Origin: Aeromonas sobria
GTDB taxonomy: Bacteria; Pseudomonadota; Gammaproteobacteria; Enterobacterales; Aeromonadaceae
DNA length: 64,000 nt
Assembly (NCBI RefSeq): GCF_000820145.1
Contig: NZ_CDBW01000036.1
Location: forward strand, 1-64,000
Direction of reading: 5' to 3'
The position numbers and the translations under genes were made by a program. Shown here piece by piece: positions 52,618 through 61,873 of the stretch; positions within the stretch are counted from its first letter, which is position 1; each line of letters starts with the position of its first letter. Below the pieces are notes generated by a model. That model ran no database searches and was not told where the DNA came from. It saw nothing but the letters and a program-made list of their open reading frames with translations.

Positions 52618-54585
52618 TCAGTTATGTTGGATCGGCAGGCGAATATGGAACTGGGCACCATTGCCCGGCTCGCTGATGCAGTTGATGCGGCCACGGAGCA
52701 GTTGCACCACCAGATTGTAAATGATGTGGGTGCCCAGCCCGCTGCCACCCTGACCCCGCTTGGAGGTGACGAAGGGGTCGAAGATGCGCGGCAGTATCTC
52801 CGGTGGTATGCCACGGCCATTGTCCGAATAGTCGATCAGCAGGTCTTCTCCCTGTTGCTCCACCTTGATGGTGATTTTTTTTGGTTTGTCCCAGTTGTCG
52901 AAACCGTGGTTGATGGAGTTGAGGATCAGGTTGGAGTAGATCTGGGTAAAACTGCCGGGGAAGGAGAAGGTCGACAGCTTGGGATCGCACTGGATATCTA
53001 CTTCGCACTGGCTCTTCTTCAGTTTGTGGCCGAGGGAGACCACCACCTGATGAAGGTTGTCGGCGAGACTGAAGTTGTAGCGTGCTTCAGATGACTGATC
53101 GACGGCCACCTGCTTGAAGCTGGCGATAAGCTCCGAGGCGCGGCGCAGGTTGCTCTGCAGCAGTTGCATTGACTCATCGAGGTTGACGGTGAACTCGGTG
53201 AGATAGGAGCGTGACAATTGCTTGGAGTCGATGTGTGACTTGAAGTCAGCAACCCGCTCCTGCAGGTAGGAGGAGGCGGTCACGCTGATGCCGATCGGGG
53301 TGTTGATCTCGTGCGCCACCCCGGCCACCAGTGAACCGAGGGAGGCCATCTTCTCCGACTCCACCAGGGTTTGTTGGGCCTGTTTCAGGTCGTCGTACGC
53401 CTTGCCCAGCTGGTTGTTGGCTTCGCTCAGGCTGCGGGTACGCTCCACCACCTTGCCCTCCAGCTGTTCGTTGAGCTGGATAATCTCCCGCTCGACCTTT
53501 TTCAGCTGGGTGATGTCGTAGCCAAACCCGATCTGGTACTTGAGATTGGGGCCATCGTAGAAGGGCACGAAGGTCCACTGCAGCACCAGCTCGTGTTCCT
53601 GCTGGTCATGCATGATGACCTCTTTGTCCGATAGCGAACCATCTGCTGACAAAATGTCGGTAATCTCTGCCCGCTTGTTCGGACTAACAAACAGATCCAG
53701 CCAGTTGTGCTGCAACAGCTCCTGCTGGTGGTAGCCGGTCAGCAGGATGGCTGCCGGGTTGATGCTGGCGATGGTCAGGTTCGGCTCCATGCAACAGATG
53801 ATCATGTTGGCGGAGTTGATCAGAGTGGCGGAGAAATCCCGCTCCTGTTGCAGCTGTTCGACCGCTTGATGGCGGGCAACCAGTTCGTCACGCAGTCGGG
53901 TGCGCATCTGGTTGAGGGTCGAGACCAGGGTATCCAGCTCATCCATTTTTTGGCGTGGTTGTGGTCGCCCTTCCAGCTCAAGTTCCATATCGAGGCGGTC
54001 GAGATTGAATTTCTGGGCATAGTTGGCAATGCGATTGATGTGTCTGACCACCAGGTAGTAAATGATGATCAGGATACAAAATGAGACCACCAGGGTCTTG
54101 ATGGTCTGGCTGACCATGATCAGCACCGATTTTTCGATGAGGCGCTGGTAGATCTGCTCAAGGGAGGCCGCGACGAACAGTTTTCCGACGATTTCCCCCT
54201 GATAGGTGAGGTTAAATTCGCGGGAGATATCGTAGCTTTCCCGCTCGACCCCCTGGGTCAGCAGCGGCACTTCGGAGTTGCCGAGCATCTCCTTGACCAT
54301 CACGAACTGCATGTTGGGCAGGTTCATGATCCCTTCGATCTGCACCTTGACCTGCTCTTCATCAAGGTTCCACAAACTGGCGGCGATGGGTTGCAGAAAG
54401 GAGGCTTCGATTTGGCCGATGCTGTCTTCGATAACGGCGACATCCTTGCGGTAATCCCAAGCGAGCTGAAGAGCCGTGATGATCAGCGCCAGTACGGTAC
54501 TGCACACCAGAATGTAGGAGAGCAGGCGGTATGAGAGCCCGTTACGGCCCACGGCCTTGGCGGTCTTGGAGAAGAGTCCTGACAT
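52618..54585 (-). CDS. Membrane PAS-domain sensor histidine kinase, orphan
   Basis: A 655-residue kinase. One membrane helix is at about 19-42; a sensor region of some 110 residues and a second helix (about 155-180) follow, then a HAMP-like linker, a PAS domain (about 250-370) and a coiled coil. The HisKA-like box is GVAHEINTPIG (His about 425), and the ATPase has DNGRGIPPEILPRIFDPF and GSGLGTHI. No response regulator is adjacent. Its partner and signal are unknown. Confidence 0.88.
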   Translation of the reverse strand: MSGLFSKTAKAVGRNGLSYRLLSYILVCSTVLALIITALQLAWDYRKDVAVIEDSIGQIEASFLQPIAASLWNLDEEQVKVQIEGIMNLPNMQFVMVKEMLGNSEVPLLTQGVERESYDISREFNLTYQGEIVGKLFVAASLEQIYQRLIEKSVLIMVSQTIKTLVVSFCILIIIYYLVVRHINRIANYAQKFNLDRLDMELELEGRPQPRQKMDELDTLVSTLNQMRTRLRDELVARHQAVEQLQQERDFSATLINSANMIICCMEPNLTIASINPAAILLTGYHQQELLQHNWLDLFVSPNKRAEITDILSADGSLSDKEVIMHDQQEHELVLQWTFVPFYDGPNLKYQIGFGYDITQLKKVEREIIQLNEQLEGKVVERTRSLSEANNQLGKAYDDLKQAQQTLVESEKMASLGSLVAGVAHEINTPIGISVTASSYLQERVADFKSHIDSKQLSRSYLTEFTVNLDESMQLLQSNLRRASELIASFKQVAVDQSSEARYNFSLADNLHQVVVSLGHKLKKSQCEVDIQCDPKLSTFSFPGSFTQIYSNLILNSINHGFDNWDKPKKITIKVEQQGEDLLIDYSDNGRGIPPEILPRIFDPFVTSKRGQGGSGLGTHIIYNLVVQLLRGRINCISEPGNGAQFHIRLPIQHN

Positions 54586-54660
54586 GGCGTCCTTGCGGTC
54601 TGGATAGTGTTTTTTTTAGTTTAACTGCTTCATGCACTTATGTCGTCTTTCCTGAGCGTC

Positions 54661-54687
54661 ATAAAAAAGGCCCCTGGTCGGGGCCTT
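54661..54687 (-). terminator. Terminator of the RND efflux operon
   Basis: AAGGCCCC (54667-54674) pairs with GGGGCCTT (54680-54687). On the minus strand a T-run follows. It lies just after the pump stop codon. Confidence 0.85.
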
Positions 54688-54703
54688 GATATGCTGTTGA
54701 TGA

Positions 54704-57700
54704 TCAGTGTCCGCCGTTTGCCTTGGGCGGAATGGTCTCATCAAATACCGGCAAGGGTTTGTGCTCGGAAGCCAGATAGGTGTAGATCACCGGCAGCACA
54801 AACAGGGTAAACAGGGTACCGATGGCTAGGCCTGCCACGATGACGATACCGATACTGAACCGCTGTGCTGCCCCTGCGCCTGAGGCATAGAGCAGCGGGA
54901 TCAGACCGGCAATCATGGCGGCTGTAGTCATCAGGATTGGCCGCAACCGCACCTTGGCAGCTTGCATCACAGCTTCCATCCGGTTCATGCCGCGCAGCAG
55001 CTGCTCTTCCTTCGCTACTTCACAGATCAGGATGCCGTGCTTGGTAATCAGGCCCACCAGGGTGATGAGGCCCACTTGCGAGTAGATGTTCATGGTCGCC
55101 AGTCCCCATGCCAGGGCAATCAGTGCCCCGCTGATAGCGAGTGGCACCGAGACCATGATGACCAGCGGGTCGCGTACCGATTCGAACTGGATCGCCAGCA
55201 CCAGGAAGATGATGGCCAGCGCCAGCGCGAAGGTGGCATAGAGCGCATTGCCTTCGGTGACGAACTGGCGGGCTTCACCCATGAAATCGTAGCGATAGCC
55301 TTGCGGCAGCTTCTCGTCGGCGACGGTCTGGAACCAGTTGATCGCATCACCCATGGCCACACCCGGTGCCGGAACGGCGCCGATGGTGGCGGAGTTCAGC
55401 TGGTTGAAGTGGGGCAGTGCACGGGGCTCGCCAACCACTTCAATGCTGATCAGGCTGCCGAGCGGGATCGACTTGCCGTCTGCGGCCCGCACGTAGTAGC
55501 CATTGATGGATTCCGGATTGAGACGGTACTTGCGCTCGACCTGCGGGATCACCTCGTAGGAGCGGCCATCCAGGTCGATACGGTTGACGTAACCGTCCGC
55601 CATCATGGTGCCCATGGTGATGCCGATGTCTTGCATGGTGATGCCATAGGCACCCGCCTTGTCCTTGTCGATCTTGATCTTCATGGTGGCGGAGTCGTAG
55701 TTCAGATCGAGATCCGAATAGACGAACTGACCGTTACCCTGAGCGGCAGCCAGAATTTCACCGGCCACCAGGAACAGGCTTTCGAAGCTGTTCGGGGTGG
55801 TGATGACGAACTGAATTGGCAGGCCACCGGAGGCCCCCGGCAGTTCCGGGAACTGGAAGGTGGTGACAGCCATACCCGGGATGTCTTTCACCAGATTGGC
55901 GACCCGATCCAGCACCTCTTTCTGGCTCGCTTCACGTTGACTCCAGGGCACCATGGAGGCGATACCGAACGCCTGGTTGGCGTTGAACACCCCTGAGAAG
56001 ACCTGGGAGAAGGCGATCTCGGGCTGGTCGTCGAGGATCTTGTTCACATCCGCCATGGTGTTTTCGATGTAGTCCAGGTTGGCGTTGGACGGTGCGGTAC
56101 CCAGCACGGCCATTACCCCCTTGTCCTCTGACGGTGCCAGTTCGCTCGGGATGAACTTGAACAGCAACGGCAGGCTGCCGAATACGATGATGGCGAACAC
56201 CACGATGACGATGCGCTTTTTCATCACTGCGTGCAGCATGCTGTCGTAGCGTTCGGTCATCCGCTCCAGCAGGTGGTGGACTGTGCTCTCGAACTTGCCC
56301 GGTGTTTCGTTAGCCTTGAGCATCTTGGAACACATCATCGGTGACAGGGTCAGGGCGATGATGCCCGAGACGAACACTGCGCCAGCCAGGGTCAGGGCAA
56401 ACTCCTTGAACAGGGAGCCGGTAATGCCCCCCATCAGGGCGATTGGCGCGTATACCGCCGCCAGGGTGACCGTCATGGCGATGACCGGCACCGCGATCTC
56501 GCGGGTACCGATAATGGCCGCCCGGAACGGCTCTTCTCCCTGTTTGATATGACGGTCGACGTTCTCCAGCACCACGATGGCGTCATCGACCACCAGACCG
56601 ATCGCCAGCACCATCGCCAGCAGGGTCATCAGGTTTATCGAGAAGCCAAACATATCCATCATCATCACCACGCCGATCAGACTGAGTGGAATAGTGATGA
56701 TCGGGATGATGACCGCACGGAACGAGCCGAGGAACAGGGTGATCACCACCAAGACGATGGCCGCGGCCTCGAGTATGGTCTTGATGACCTCGTGGATGGA
56801 CTCGTTGATCGCCACGGTGGAGTCATACATCACGTTGAGATGCATGGTGGTCGGCATATTGCGCTCAAGACTCGGCAGCAACGCCAGCACATCGTGGGCG
56901 ATGGTGATGGGGTTGGCTGTCGGGGCAGCGTTGACCGCCATGACCACGGCTTCGCGGCCGTTGGCACTGGCGCGGTAGATGTCGTGGCTCTTCTCCAGGC
57001 TCACCTTGGCGATGTCGGAGAGGCGGATCACCTTGCCGTCCCGGGTCGCCACCACTAGGCGTTTCAGTTCGTCGACATCTTTAACCTGAGTTTCGGCATT
57101 ACCGTTGAACAGGCTGAAGTAACCGGTCGCCTGACCTGTGGCTGACTGATAGTTGTTGCTGTTGAGCACCGTCATCACGTCGCTGGCGGTCAGGTTGAAG
57201 GCCGCCATCTTGGCCGGATCCAGCCATACCCGCAGGGCAAATTCGACCCCGCCGTAGAGGTCAACCTTGGAGACCCCGCCCACGGTAAAGAGCTGTGGCT
57301 TGATAACTCGCTCCAGATAGTCGGTGATCTGGCTGGAGTTGAGCTCCGGGCTGGTGAAGCCGAGGTAGAGCACCGCCGTGGTGGAACCGGTGGAGGAGGT
57401 GACCGAGGGGTCTTCCGCCTCTTTCGGCAACTGGGAGCGCACCGAGTTCACCTTCGCCAGAATGTCGGACAGTGCGGCGTTGGGGTCGGTGTTGAGCTTC
57501 ATGTACGCGGTTACGGTTGAGCTACCCAGCTGGCTGGAAGAGGTCATGAAGTCGATGTTGTCGGCTTGCGCGACCGCCTGCTCCAGCGGCTGGGTGATAA
57601 AGCCCTGGATCAGGTCAGAACTGGCACCATAGTAGCCAGTGCTGACGGTGATCACCGTGTTGGTGACTTCGGGGTATTCCCGGACCTGCATCTTGAAGAT

Positions 57701-57784
57701 GGCCTGAAAGCCCAGCAGGGCGATCAGGAAGCTGAGCGAGATCGCCAGCACCGGCCGTTTTATAAATATGTCAGTAAATCGCAT
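54704..57784 (-). CDS. RND-family multidrug efflux pump, inner membrane subunit
   Basis: A 1026-residue AcrB/MexB-superfamily proton antiporter with two membrane halves of six helices and large periplasmic loops. The first loop begins GYYGASSDLIQGFITQPLEQAV. The paired aspartates of the proton relay are in VLAIGLVVDDAIVVLENVDRH. It starts 15 bases after the adaptor gene. Specific substrates and the best-named relative cannot be set by eye. The outer membrane channel is not encoded here. Confidence 0.94.
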   Translation of the reverse strand: MRFTDIFIKRPVLAISLSFLIALLGFQAIFKMQVREYPEVTNTVITVSTGYYGASSDLIQGFITQPLEQAVAQADNIDFMTSSSQLGSSTVTAYMKLNTDPNAALSDILAKVNSVRSQLPKEAEDPSVTSSTGSTTAVLYLGFTSPELNSSQITDYLERVIKPQLFTVGGVSKVDLYGGVEFALRVWLDPAKMAAFNLTASDVMTVLNSNNYQSATGQATGYFSLFNGNAETQVKDVDELKRLVVATRDGKVIRLSDIAKVSLEKSHDIYRASANGREAVVMAVNAAPTANPITIAHDVLALLPSLERNMPTTMHLNVMYDSTVAINESIHEVIKTILEAAAIVLVVITLFLGSFRAVIIPIITIPLSLIGVVMMMDMFGFSINLMTLLAMVLAIGLVVDDAIVVLENVDRHIKQGEEPFRAAIIGTREIAVPVIAMTVTLAAVYAPIALMGGITGSLFKEFALTLAGAVFVSGIIALTLSPMMCSKMLKANETPGKFESTVHHLLERMTERYDSMLHAVMKKRIVIVVFAIIVFGSLPLLFKFIPSELAPSEDKGVMAVLGTAPSNANLDYIENTMADVNKILDDQPEIAFSQVFSGVFNANQAFGIASMVPWSQREASQKEVLDRVANLVKDIPGMAVTTFQFPELPGASGGLPIQFVITTPNSFESLFLVAGEILAAAQGNGQFVYSDLDLNYDSATMKIKIDKDKAGAYGITMQDIGITMGTMMADGYVNRIDLDGRSYEVIPQVERKYRLNPESINGYYVRAADGKSIPLGSLISIEVVGEPRALPHFNQLNSATIGAVPAPGVAMGDAINWFQTVADEKLPQGYRYDFMGEARQFVTEGNALYATFALALAIIFLVLAIQFESVRDPLVIMVSVPLAISGALIALAWGLATMNIYSQVGLITLVGLITKHGILICEVAKEEQLLRGMNRMEAVMQAAKVRLRPILMTTAAMIAGLIPLLYASGAGAAQRFSIGIVIVAGLAIGTLFTLFVLPVIYTYLASEHKPLPVFDETIPPKANGGH

Positions 57785-57799
57785 CGCAGATCTCCGCGC

Positions 57800-58933
57800 T
57801 TACAGCATCGGGGTTTGTGCCGGGACGGCCAGAGCATCGTTCTCGACCACATGCACCTTGGTGTCGTTGCTCAGGCGAACCTGGCCCGACAGTACGATCT
57901 GGTCACCGGCCTGGATGCCAGAGAGCACATGCACGTCATTGCCGCGTCGTTCACCCGCCTTGACCACGACCTGCTTGGCTCGCAGCACTTTCACCTTGTT
58001 ACCTTCTTTATCGATCTCTTCGCCTTGTTTGAGGACGTAGACATTCTGACCGTAAAGGGTGAAGGAGATGGCGGTTTGCGGGATAACCATCTGATCTTTC
58101 ACCGTTGGCAAAATGATGCTGGCACGAGCGAACATACCGGAACGAAGTTGGCCTTCGTTATTCGGGATATCAGCCTGCACCTGGATCAGGCCGCTCTGGT
58201 AGTTAACGGCTGGCTCGATGGCAGTAATGTGGCCGTCAAACTGGGTCTGCGGATAGGCATCCACATTAATCTTGACGATCTGGTTCAGGGTGATTTTGGA
58301 GATGTCGGTCTGGGGCACGGTGAAGCGCAAGCGCATCATGCTGGTATCTTCCAGTCGCACGATATCGGTACCCGGTTGCAGGTACTGACCGAGGAAGACG
58401 TTGCGCAGGCCGACCATACCACTGAACGGGGCGCGGACTTCACGACGGGTAATCGTGGCTTTGAGGCTCTCGATATCCGCTTCCAGTGAACGGAAAGATG
58501 CCTCGGCGTCATCCAGCTGCTCTTTGGAGATCGAGCTGGTCTTGTAAAGATTCAGGAAGCGATCGAACTTGGCCTTGGCTGCGGGCAGCTTGGCTTGGGA
58601 CGCGCGCAGATTGGCTTTTTCTACGCTGGAGTCCAGGCTCAGCAACAGCTGTTCAGCCTTAACGCGCGTGCCCGACTCAAAGGTGATGGCATCAATGGTA
58701 CCGGCTAGCTCGGTAGACAGAGTGACCCCCTGGTTTGGCTCGATGAAGCCGATTGCCTCTATGGTCGGTACCCAGTCTTGCGCCTTGGTCACCATGGCGG
58801 TGACAGGGAATTCGGGTTCTGGCCGGTTGGCCATGTATTGGGCAATCATCTTTTGTTTGAACAAATTGAAACCGATGACGCTGCCAAACAAGGCAATCGC
58901 AATCAGCAGCATAATGGCCATCCACTTTTTCAT
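57800..58933 (-). CDS. RND efflux pump periplasmic adaptor (membrane fusion protein)
   Basis: A 377-residue AcrA/MexA-type adaptor. The N-terminal segment (about 4-22) is a membrane anchor with no lipobox. Lipoyl halves (VTLSTELAGTIDAITFESG and REVRAPFSGMVGLRNVFLGQYL) flank a coiled-coil hairpin. The longer frame to 59041 is rejected: the ATG at 58933 has AGGAG seven bases before it and overlaps the tetR stop as ATGA. Confidence 0.93.
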   Translation of the reverse strand: MKKWMAIMLLIAIALFGSVIGFNLFKQKMIAQYMANRPEPEFPVTAMVTKAQDWVPTIEAIGFIEPNQGVTLSTELAGTIDAITFESGTRVKAEQLLLSLDSSVEKANLRASQAKLPAAKAKFDRFLNLYKTSSISKEQLDDAEASFRSLEADIESLKATITRREVRAPFSGMVGLRNVFLGQYLQPGTDIVRLEDTSMMRLRFTVPQTDISKITLNQIVKINVDAYPQTQFDGHITAIEPAVNYQSGLIQVQADIPNNEGQLRSGMFARASIILPTVKDQMVIPQTAISFTLYGQNVYVLKQGEEIDKEGNKVKVLRAKQVVVKAGERRGNDVHVLSGIQAGDQIVLSGQVRLSNDTKVHVVENDALAVPAQTPML

Positions 58934-59526
58934 GAACAGGCTCCTGAGGTAGACGTGATGGGGGGTAAAATGGCGTTCCAGCTGGCCAGAATCGCAGTTT
59001 CCAACTGCGCTTCGGTCAGCGTGATGTGATGCACCCTGCATTGCAGGGCCAGATGCATGACACTGTCCAGGCTCAACACCTGGAGTGCTCGTATCGGTAA
59101 ATCAATAAACAGTCCTTGTTCAACGCCCTGTTCAAAAAATCGGTCCAGAGGCTCCCATGCGGCGAGGATGACAGGATTTGTCTCCAATTCTGCCCCTAGC
59201 GGAGAGCTCTCGTACTGCAATTTGCACTTGATAGCGTTGGGTTCGTTAACAAAAATGGCATGAATATTTAGCCATAGTTGGCGGAATTGTTGAAATACAA
59301 CTTTGTCGACATCTACATCAGCCATGACCATGGGGACACACTGCAAGATGGTGTGCTGATGGAGCTGCCGAACCAGATCATCCTTGTCGGCGAAGTAGCG
59401 ATAGATGGTGCCGGTGGCAACGTTGGCCTTTTTGGCAACTTCTGCAATAGAAAGACCATGAAAGCCCCGTTCACCCAGCACTTCATGGGCAGCATTGAAG
59501 ATGCACTCTTTTTTATCTGGACTCAT
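58930..59526 (-). CDS. TetR-family repressor of the efflux operon
   Basis: A 198-residue regulator. The N-terminal helix-turn-helix is LSIAEVAKKANVATGTIYRYFADKDDLV (about 25-52); the rest is a ligand-binding helical domain. The gene leads the operon and overlaps the adaptor gene by four bases. A perfect palindrome 17 bases upstream is its likely operator, so autoregulation with the pump is expected. Confidence 0.9.
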   Translation of the reverse strand: MSPDKKECIFNAAHEVLGERGFHGLSIAEVAKKANVATGTIYRYFADKDDLVRQLHQHTILQCVPMVMADVDVDKVVFQQFRQLWLNIHAIFVNEPNAIKCKLQYESSPLGAELETNPVILAAWEPLDRFFEQGVEQGLFIDLPIRALQVLSLDSVMHLALQCRVHHITLTEAQLETAILASWNAILPPITSTSGACS

Positions 59527-59542
59527 CTGTGCTATTTTCGGT

Positions 59543-59560
59543 TGAATGAACGTTCATTCA
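59543..59560. promoter_or_regulatory. TetR operator palindrome
   Basis: TGAATGAACGTTCATTCA is a perfect 18-bp palindrome just before the tetR start, of the form often bound by AcrR/NalC-like TetR repressors. Confidence 0.75.
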
Positions 59561-59744
59561 TTTTAGGCTGGCATAAAACCAAGTCAAGGTAGCAAGCCAA
59601 GATGACACAAAAGATCAGCGCACATTCTGTCGTTTGGTGTATTTATGGAGGGAAACTGCGATAAAAGCATACGATGTGCTGCAAAAAACAACGGTCAGAA
59701 CGATAAAGGAAAAAAATTGTAGACTAGACATCGTTCATCATCAA

Positions 59745-59768
59745 TAATGTGCCCCGTTCGACAGCGTA
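59745..59768 (+). promoter_or_regulatory. Promoter area of the tRNA operon with GC discriminator
   Basis: AATAATGT followed by GCCCCG lies just before tRNA-Arg. The GC-rich discriminator is typical of stringently controlled stable RNA promoters. A clear -35 was not found. The preceding 59561-59740 holds no gene that I can see. Confidence 0.4.
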
Positions 59769-59845
<77 letters not shown>

Positions 59846-59895
59846 TTAAAAGTGCGCCGGTTAAACGGGCGTGTTGTGGAACGAAAACAGCTGTG

Positions 59896-59971
59896 GTGGC
59901 TGTAGCTCAGTTGGTAGAGTCCCGGATTGTGATTCCGGTTGTCGTGGGTTCGAGCCCCATCAGCCACCCCA
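59896..59971 (+). tRNA. hisR: tRNA-His (anticodon GTG)
   Basis: The acceptor GTGGCTG pairs with CAGCCAC. A G at 59895 faces C at 59968, the G-1 identity pair of tRNA-His. The anticodon loop holds GTG, and CCA is encoded. Confidence 0.97.
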
Positions 59972-59991
59972 TTTTACAGCTTGTCAGGTAT

Positions 59992-60077
59992 GCGAAGGTG
60001 GCGGAATTGGTAGACGCGCTAGCTTCAGGTGTTAGTGCCCCCCGGGTGTGAGGGTTCGAGTCCCTCTCTTCGCACCA
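59992..60077 (+). tRNA. leuT: tRNA-Leu (anticodon CAG)
   Basis: An 86-base class-II tRNA with a long variable arm. GCGAAGG pairs with TCTTCGC, the anticodon is CAG, and CCA is encoded. Confidence 0.97.
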
Positions 60078-60157
60078 TACTTGCTGTATGATGAAGATGA
60101 CTTAAGTTGTTGTTTTTAGACTTTAAAAGTAGTAAACTGTTTCGCAAGAAATAGCCT

Positions 60158-60234
<77 letters not shown>

Positions 60235-60241
60235 CATTTAG

Positions 60242-60268
60242 AAAAACCCCGCTTCGGCGGGGTTTTTT
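60242..60268 (+). terminator. Terminator of the tRNA operon
   Basis: AACCCCGC-TTCG-GCGGGGTT with flanking A- and T-runs (60242-60268) is a strong rho-independent terminator just after tRNA-Pro. Confidence 0.95.
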
Positions 60269-60418
60269 GCTTTCTGGTATTTGCGATCCTCGCCTCTATT
60301 AACCCGCTGTTACGTCTGTTTACACTCTCTTCGGGCAAGGTGTCTGCCCTTTCAGTTATGCTGCAGCCTAGAGTCACTGACAACCGGATGTCATCGGCCC
60401 ATTTCAGGCGTGTTTCCC

Positions 60419-60934
60419 ATGTATAACAAAATTTCTTTTTCTCGCACCCCCGCCATGCTGGCAGCCTTGCTGCTGGGTGGCTGTACCATCAAGCCGCCAT
60501 CAACCGATATGATGATGGGCTCCATTGCGTCGCAACCGCAGGAGGAGCACGCCCGCTCTCCCTTGCTGACCAGCGGCGATTTTTGCGTTGCGGTGTCACA
60601 GCATAAGCTGCTGGCACAACCCTGCAGCGGCAAAGACGACCAATTGTTCGAGTGGGATCTGGGTGAGCTGCGCCTGCAGGATCTCTGCCTGCAGGCCAAA
60701 AGCGACAGCGAACTGATGCTGGCCCCCTGTGATGGGCAGGCGCAGTGGGAGTGGCAGAAGGACAGGCTGTTCAACAGCAAGGTCTCCCGCTGCCTTGATG
60801 TGGCCGGGCGACGCCATATGCCAGGCACGCCGCTGCGACTGGCCGAATGCTACGGCGGGGCCAACCAGAGCTTCAGTTGGCAGCAACCCAATCCCTGGCT
60901 GGAGACCCTGAAAAAACAAAGCCTCACGTGGTGA
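60419..60934 (+). CDS. Lipoprotein with ricin-B-type lectin domain
   Basis: A 171-residue protein. MYNKISFSRTPAMLAALLLGGC is a lipoprotein signal with lipobox LGGC. The rest shows beta-trefoil QxW-like repeats (DDQLFEWDL, GQAQWEWQ, ANQSFSWQ) and paired Cys, as in ricin-B lectins. The frame is open from 60281 but the signal peptide fixes the start at 60419; no strong ribosome site is seen. It may bind sugars at the envelope. No enzyme domain is attached. Confidence 0.7.
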   Translation: MYNKISFSRTPAMLAALLLGGCTIKPPSTDMMMGSIASQPQEEHARSPLLTSGDFCVAVSQHKLLAQPCSGKDDQLFEWDLGELRLQDLCLQAKSDSELMLAPCDGQAQWEWQKDRLFNSKVSRCLDVAGRRHMPGTPLRLAECYGGANQSFSWQQPNPWLETLKKQSLTW

Positions 60935-60942
60935 GGCTTTGT
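60911..60942 (-). terminator. Terminator of the HAD phosphatase gene, overlapping the lipoprotein stop
   Basis: ACAAAGCCTCAC (60916-60927) pairs with GTGAGGCTTTGT (60931-60942). On the minus strand a T-run follows. Its loop-proximal CACGTG is a terminator feature, not a parS site. Confidence 0.8.
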
Positions 60943-60968
60943 GGAATCTGATGTGGATATGGAGAGGG

Positions 60969-61787
60969 TCAGGCTACGCTGACGCTCTCCAGCTCGAACA
61001 GTTTTTCCAGATAGACGGCGACACCATCTTCATCGGAGGTGAGGGTCTGCTCATATTCCGGCAGTGCCACTTTCAGGCGGTCATGGGCATTGCCCATCAC
61101 GATGCCGCGTCCCACCATGGTCAGCATCTCGAAGTCGTTCATGCCATCACCAAAGGCGATCGCCTCTGACATGTCGAAACCATTCTGCTCCAGCACGGCA
61201 CGTACCGCGTTACCCTTGTGAACTCCGGCGTGCATCACTTCGAGGCAGTCCGGCAGGGAGAAGGTGACGTTGAGTTGGTCGCCGTAACGCTGGTTGAGGT
61301 GCGCCTCGATCTTCAGCAGCTTCTCGTGGTCGCCGATGTAGAACACCTTGTTGATCTTCTCTTTCGGTTCCTTGGTCAGGTCATCGACCAGACGGTAGGT
61401 AAACCCTGACTCGTCATGGAACTGCAGCAGCCAGGGCAGCTCCTCTTCCACCACCCAATCATCACCCTGATAGACATTGAGGTGGATAGAGGGGTCGCGT
61501 TCCAGTGCAATCAGTTCGGCGGCGATTTCGGTTGGCAGCGGCTGGTTGAAAATCAGCTGATCCTGTTTGTCATGGACCACGGCGCCATTGGAGGTAATGA
61601 GGTAGATGTCCATTCCCAGGGCATCGCGGAAGCTGCGTACATCAACGTGGTGACGGCCAGTGGCAACTACAAACTTTACACCTTGTGCTACCAGGCGGTG
61701 CAGGGTATCCCGGGTGCGGGAAGAGATCTGGTGCTGCTTGTTGAGCAGAGTGCCATCGAGATCGGATACAACTACCTTGAACATCAT
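60969..61787 (-). CDS. yigL: HAD-superfamily Cof-type sugar phosphatase (YigL-like)
   Basis: A 272-residue cytosolic phosphatase. The catalytic SDLDGTLL is at about 8-15, VATGRHHVDVRSF and SNGAVVHD follow, and the C-terminal FGDGMNDFEML carries the metal-binding aspartates. The RHHVD and MITSNGA-type segments are closest to E. coli YigL, which dephosphorylates PLP and sugar phosphates. Two ATG codons (61787, 61784) are adjacent; GAGG precedes them. Confidence 0.85.
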   Translation of the reverse strand: MMFKVVVSDLDGTLLNKQHQISSRTRDTLHRLVAQGVKFVVATGRHHVDVRSFRDALGMDIYLITSNGAVVHDKQDQLIFNQPLPTEIAAELIALERDPSIHLNVYQGDDWVVEEELPWLLQFHDESGFTYRLVDDLTKEPKEKINKVFYIGDHEKLLKIEAHLNQRYGDQLNVTFSLPDCLEVMHAGVHKGNAVRAVLEQNGFDMSEAIAFGDGMNDFEMLTMVGRGIVMGNAHDRLKVALPEYEQTLTSDEDGVAVYLEKLFELESVSVA

Positions 61788-61873
61788 TACCTCGGCATCA
61801 ATTGAAAACAGGGGCAGTTTACCTTAGCCCGTACCGTCACCCCATTTATTTAGGGTTACAAAAAATAGCCAGC

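Noticed and set aside
60919-60939. CACGTG in the hairpin after the lectin lipoprotein
   Set aside because: The flanks TCACGTGGTGA do not match parS; it is the tip of a terminator.
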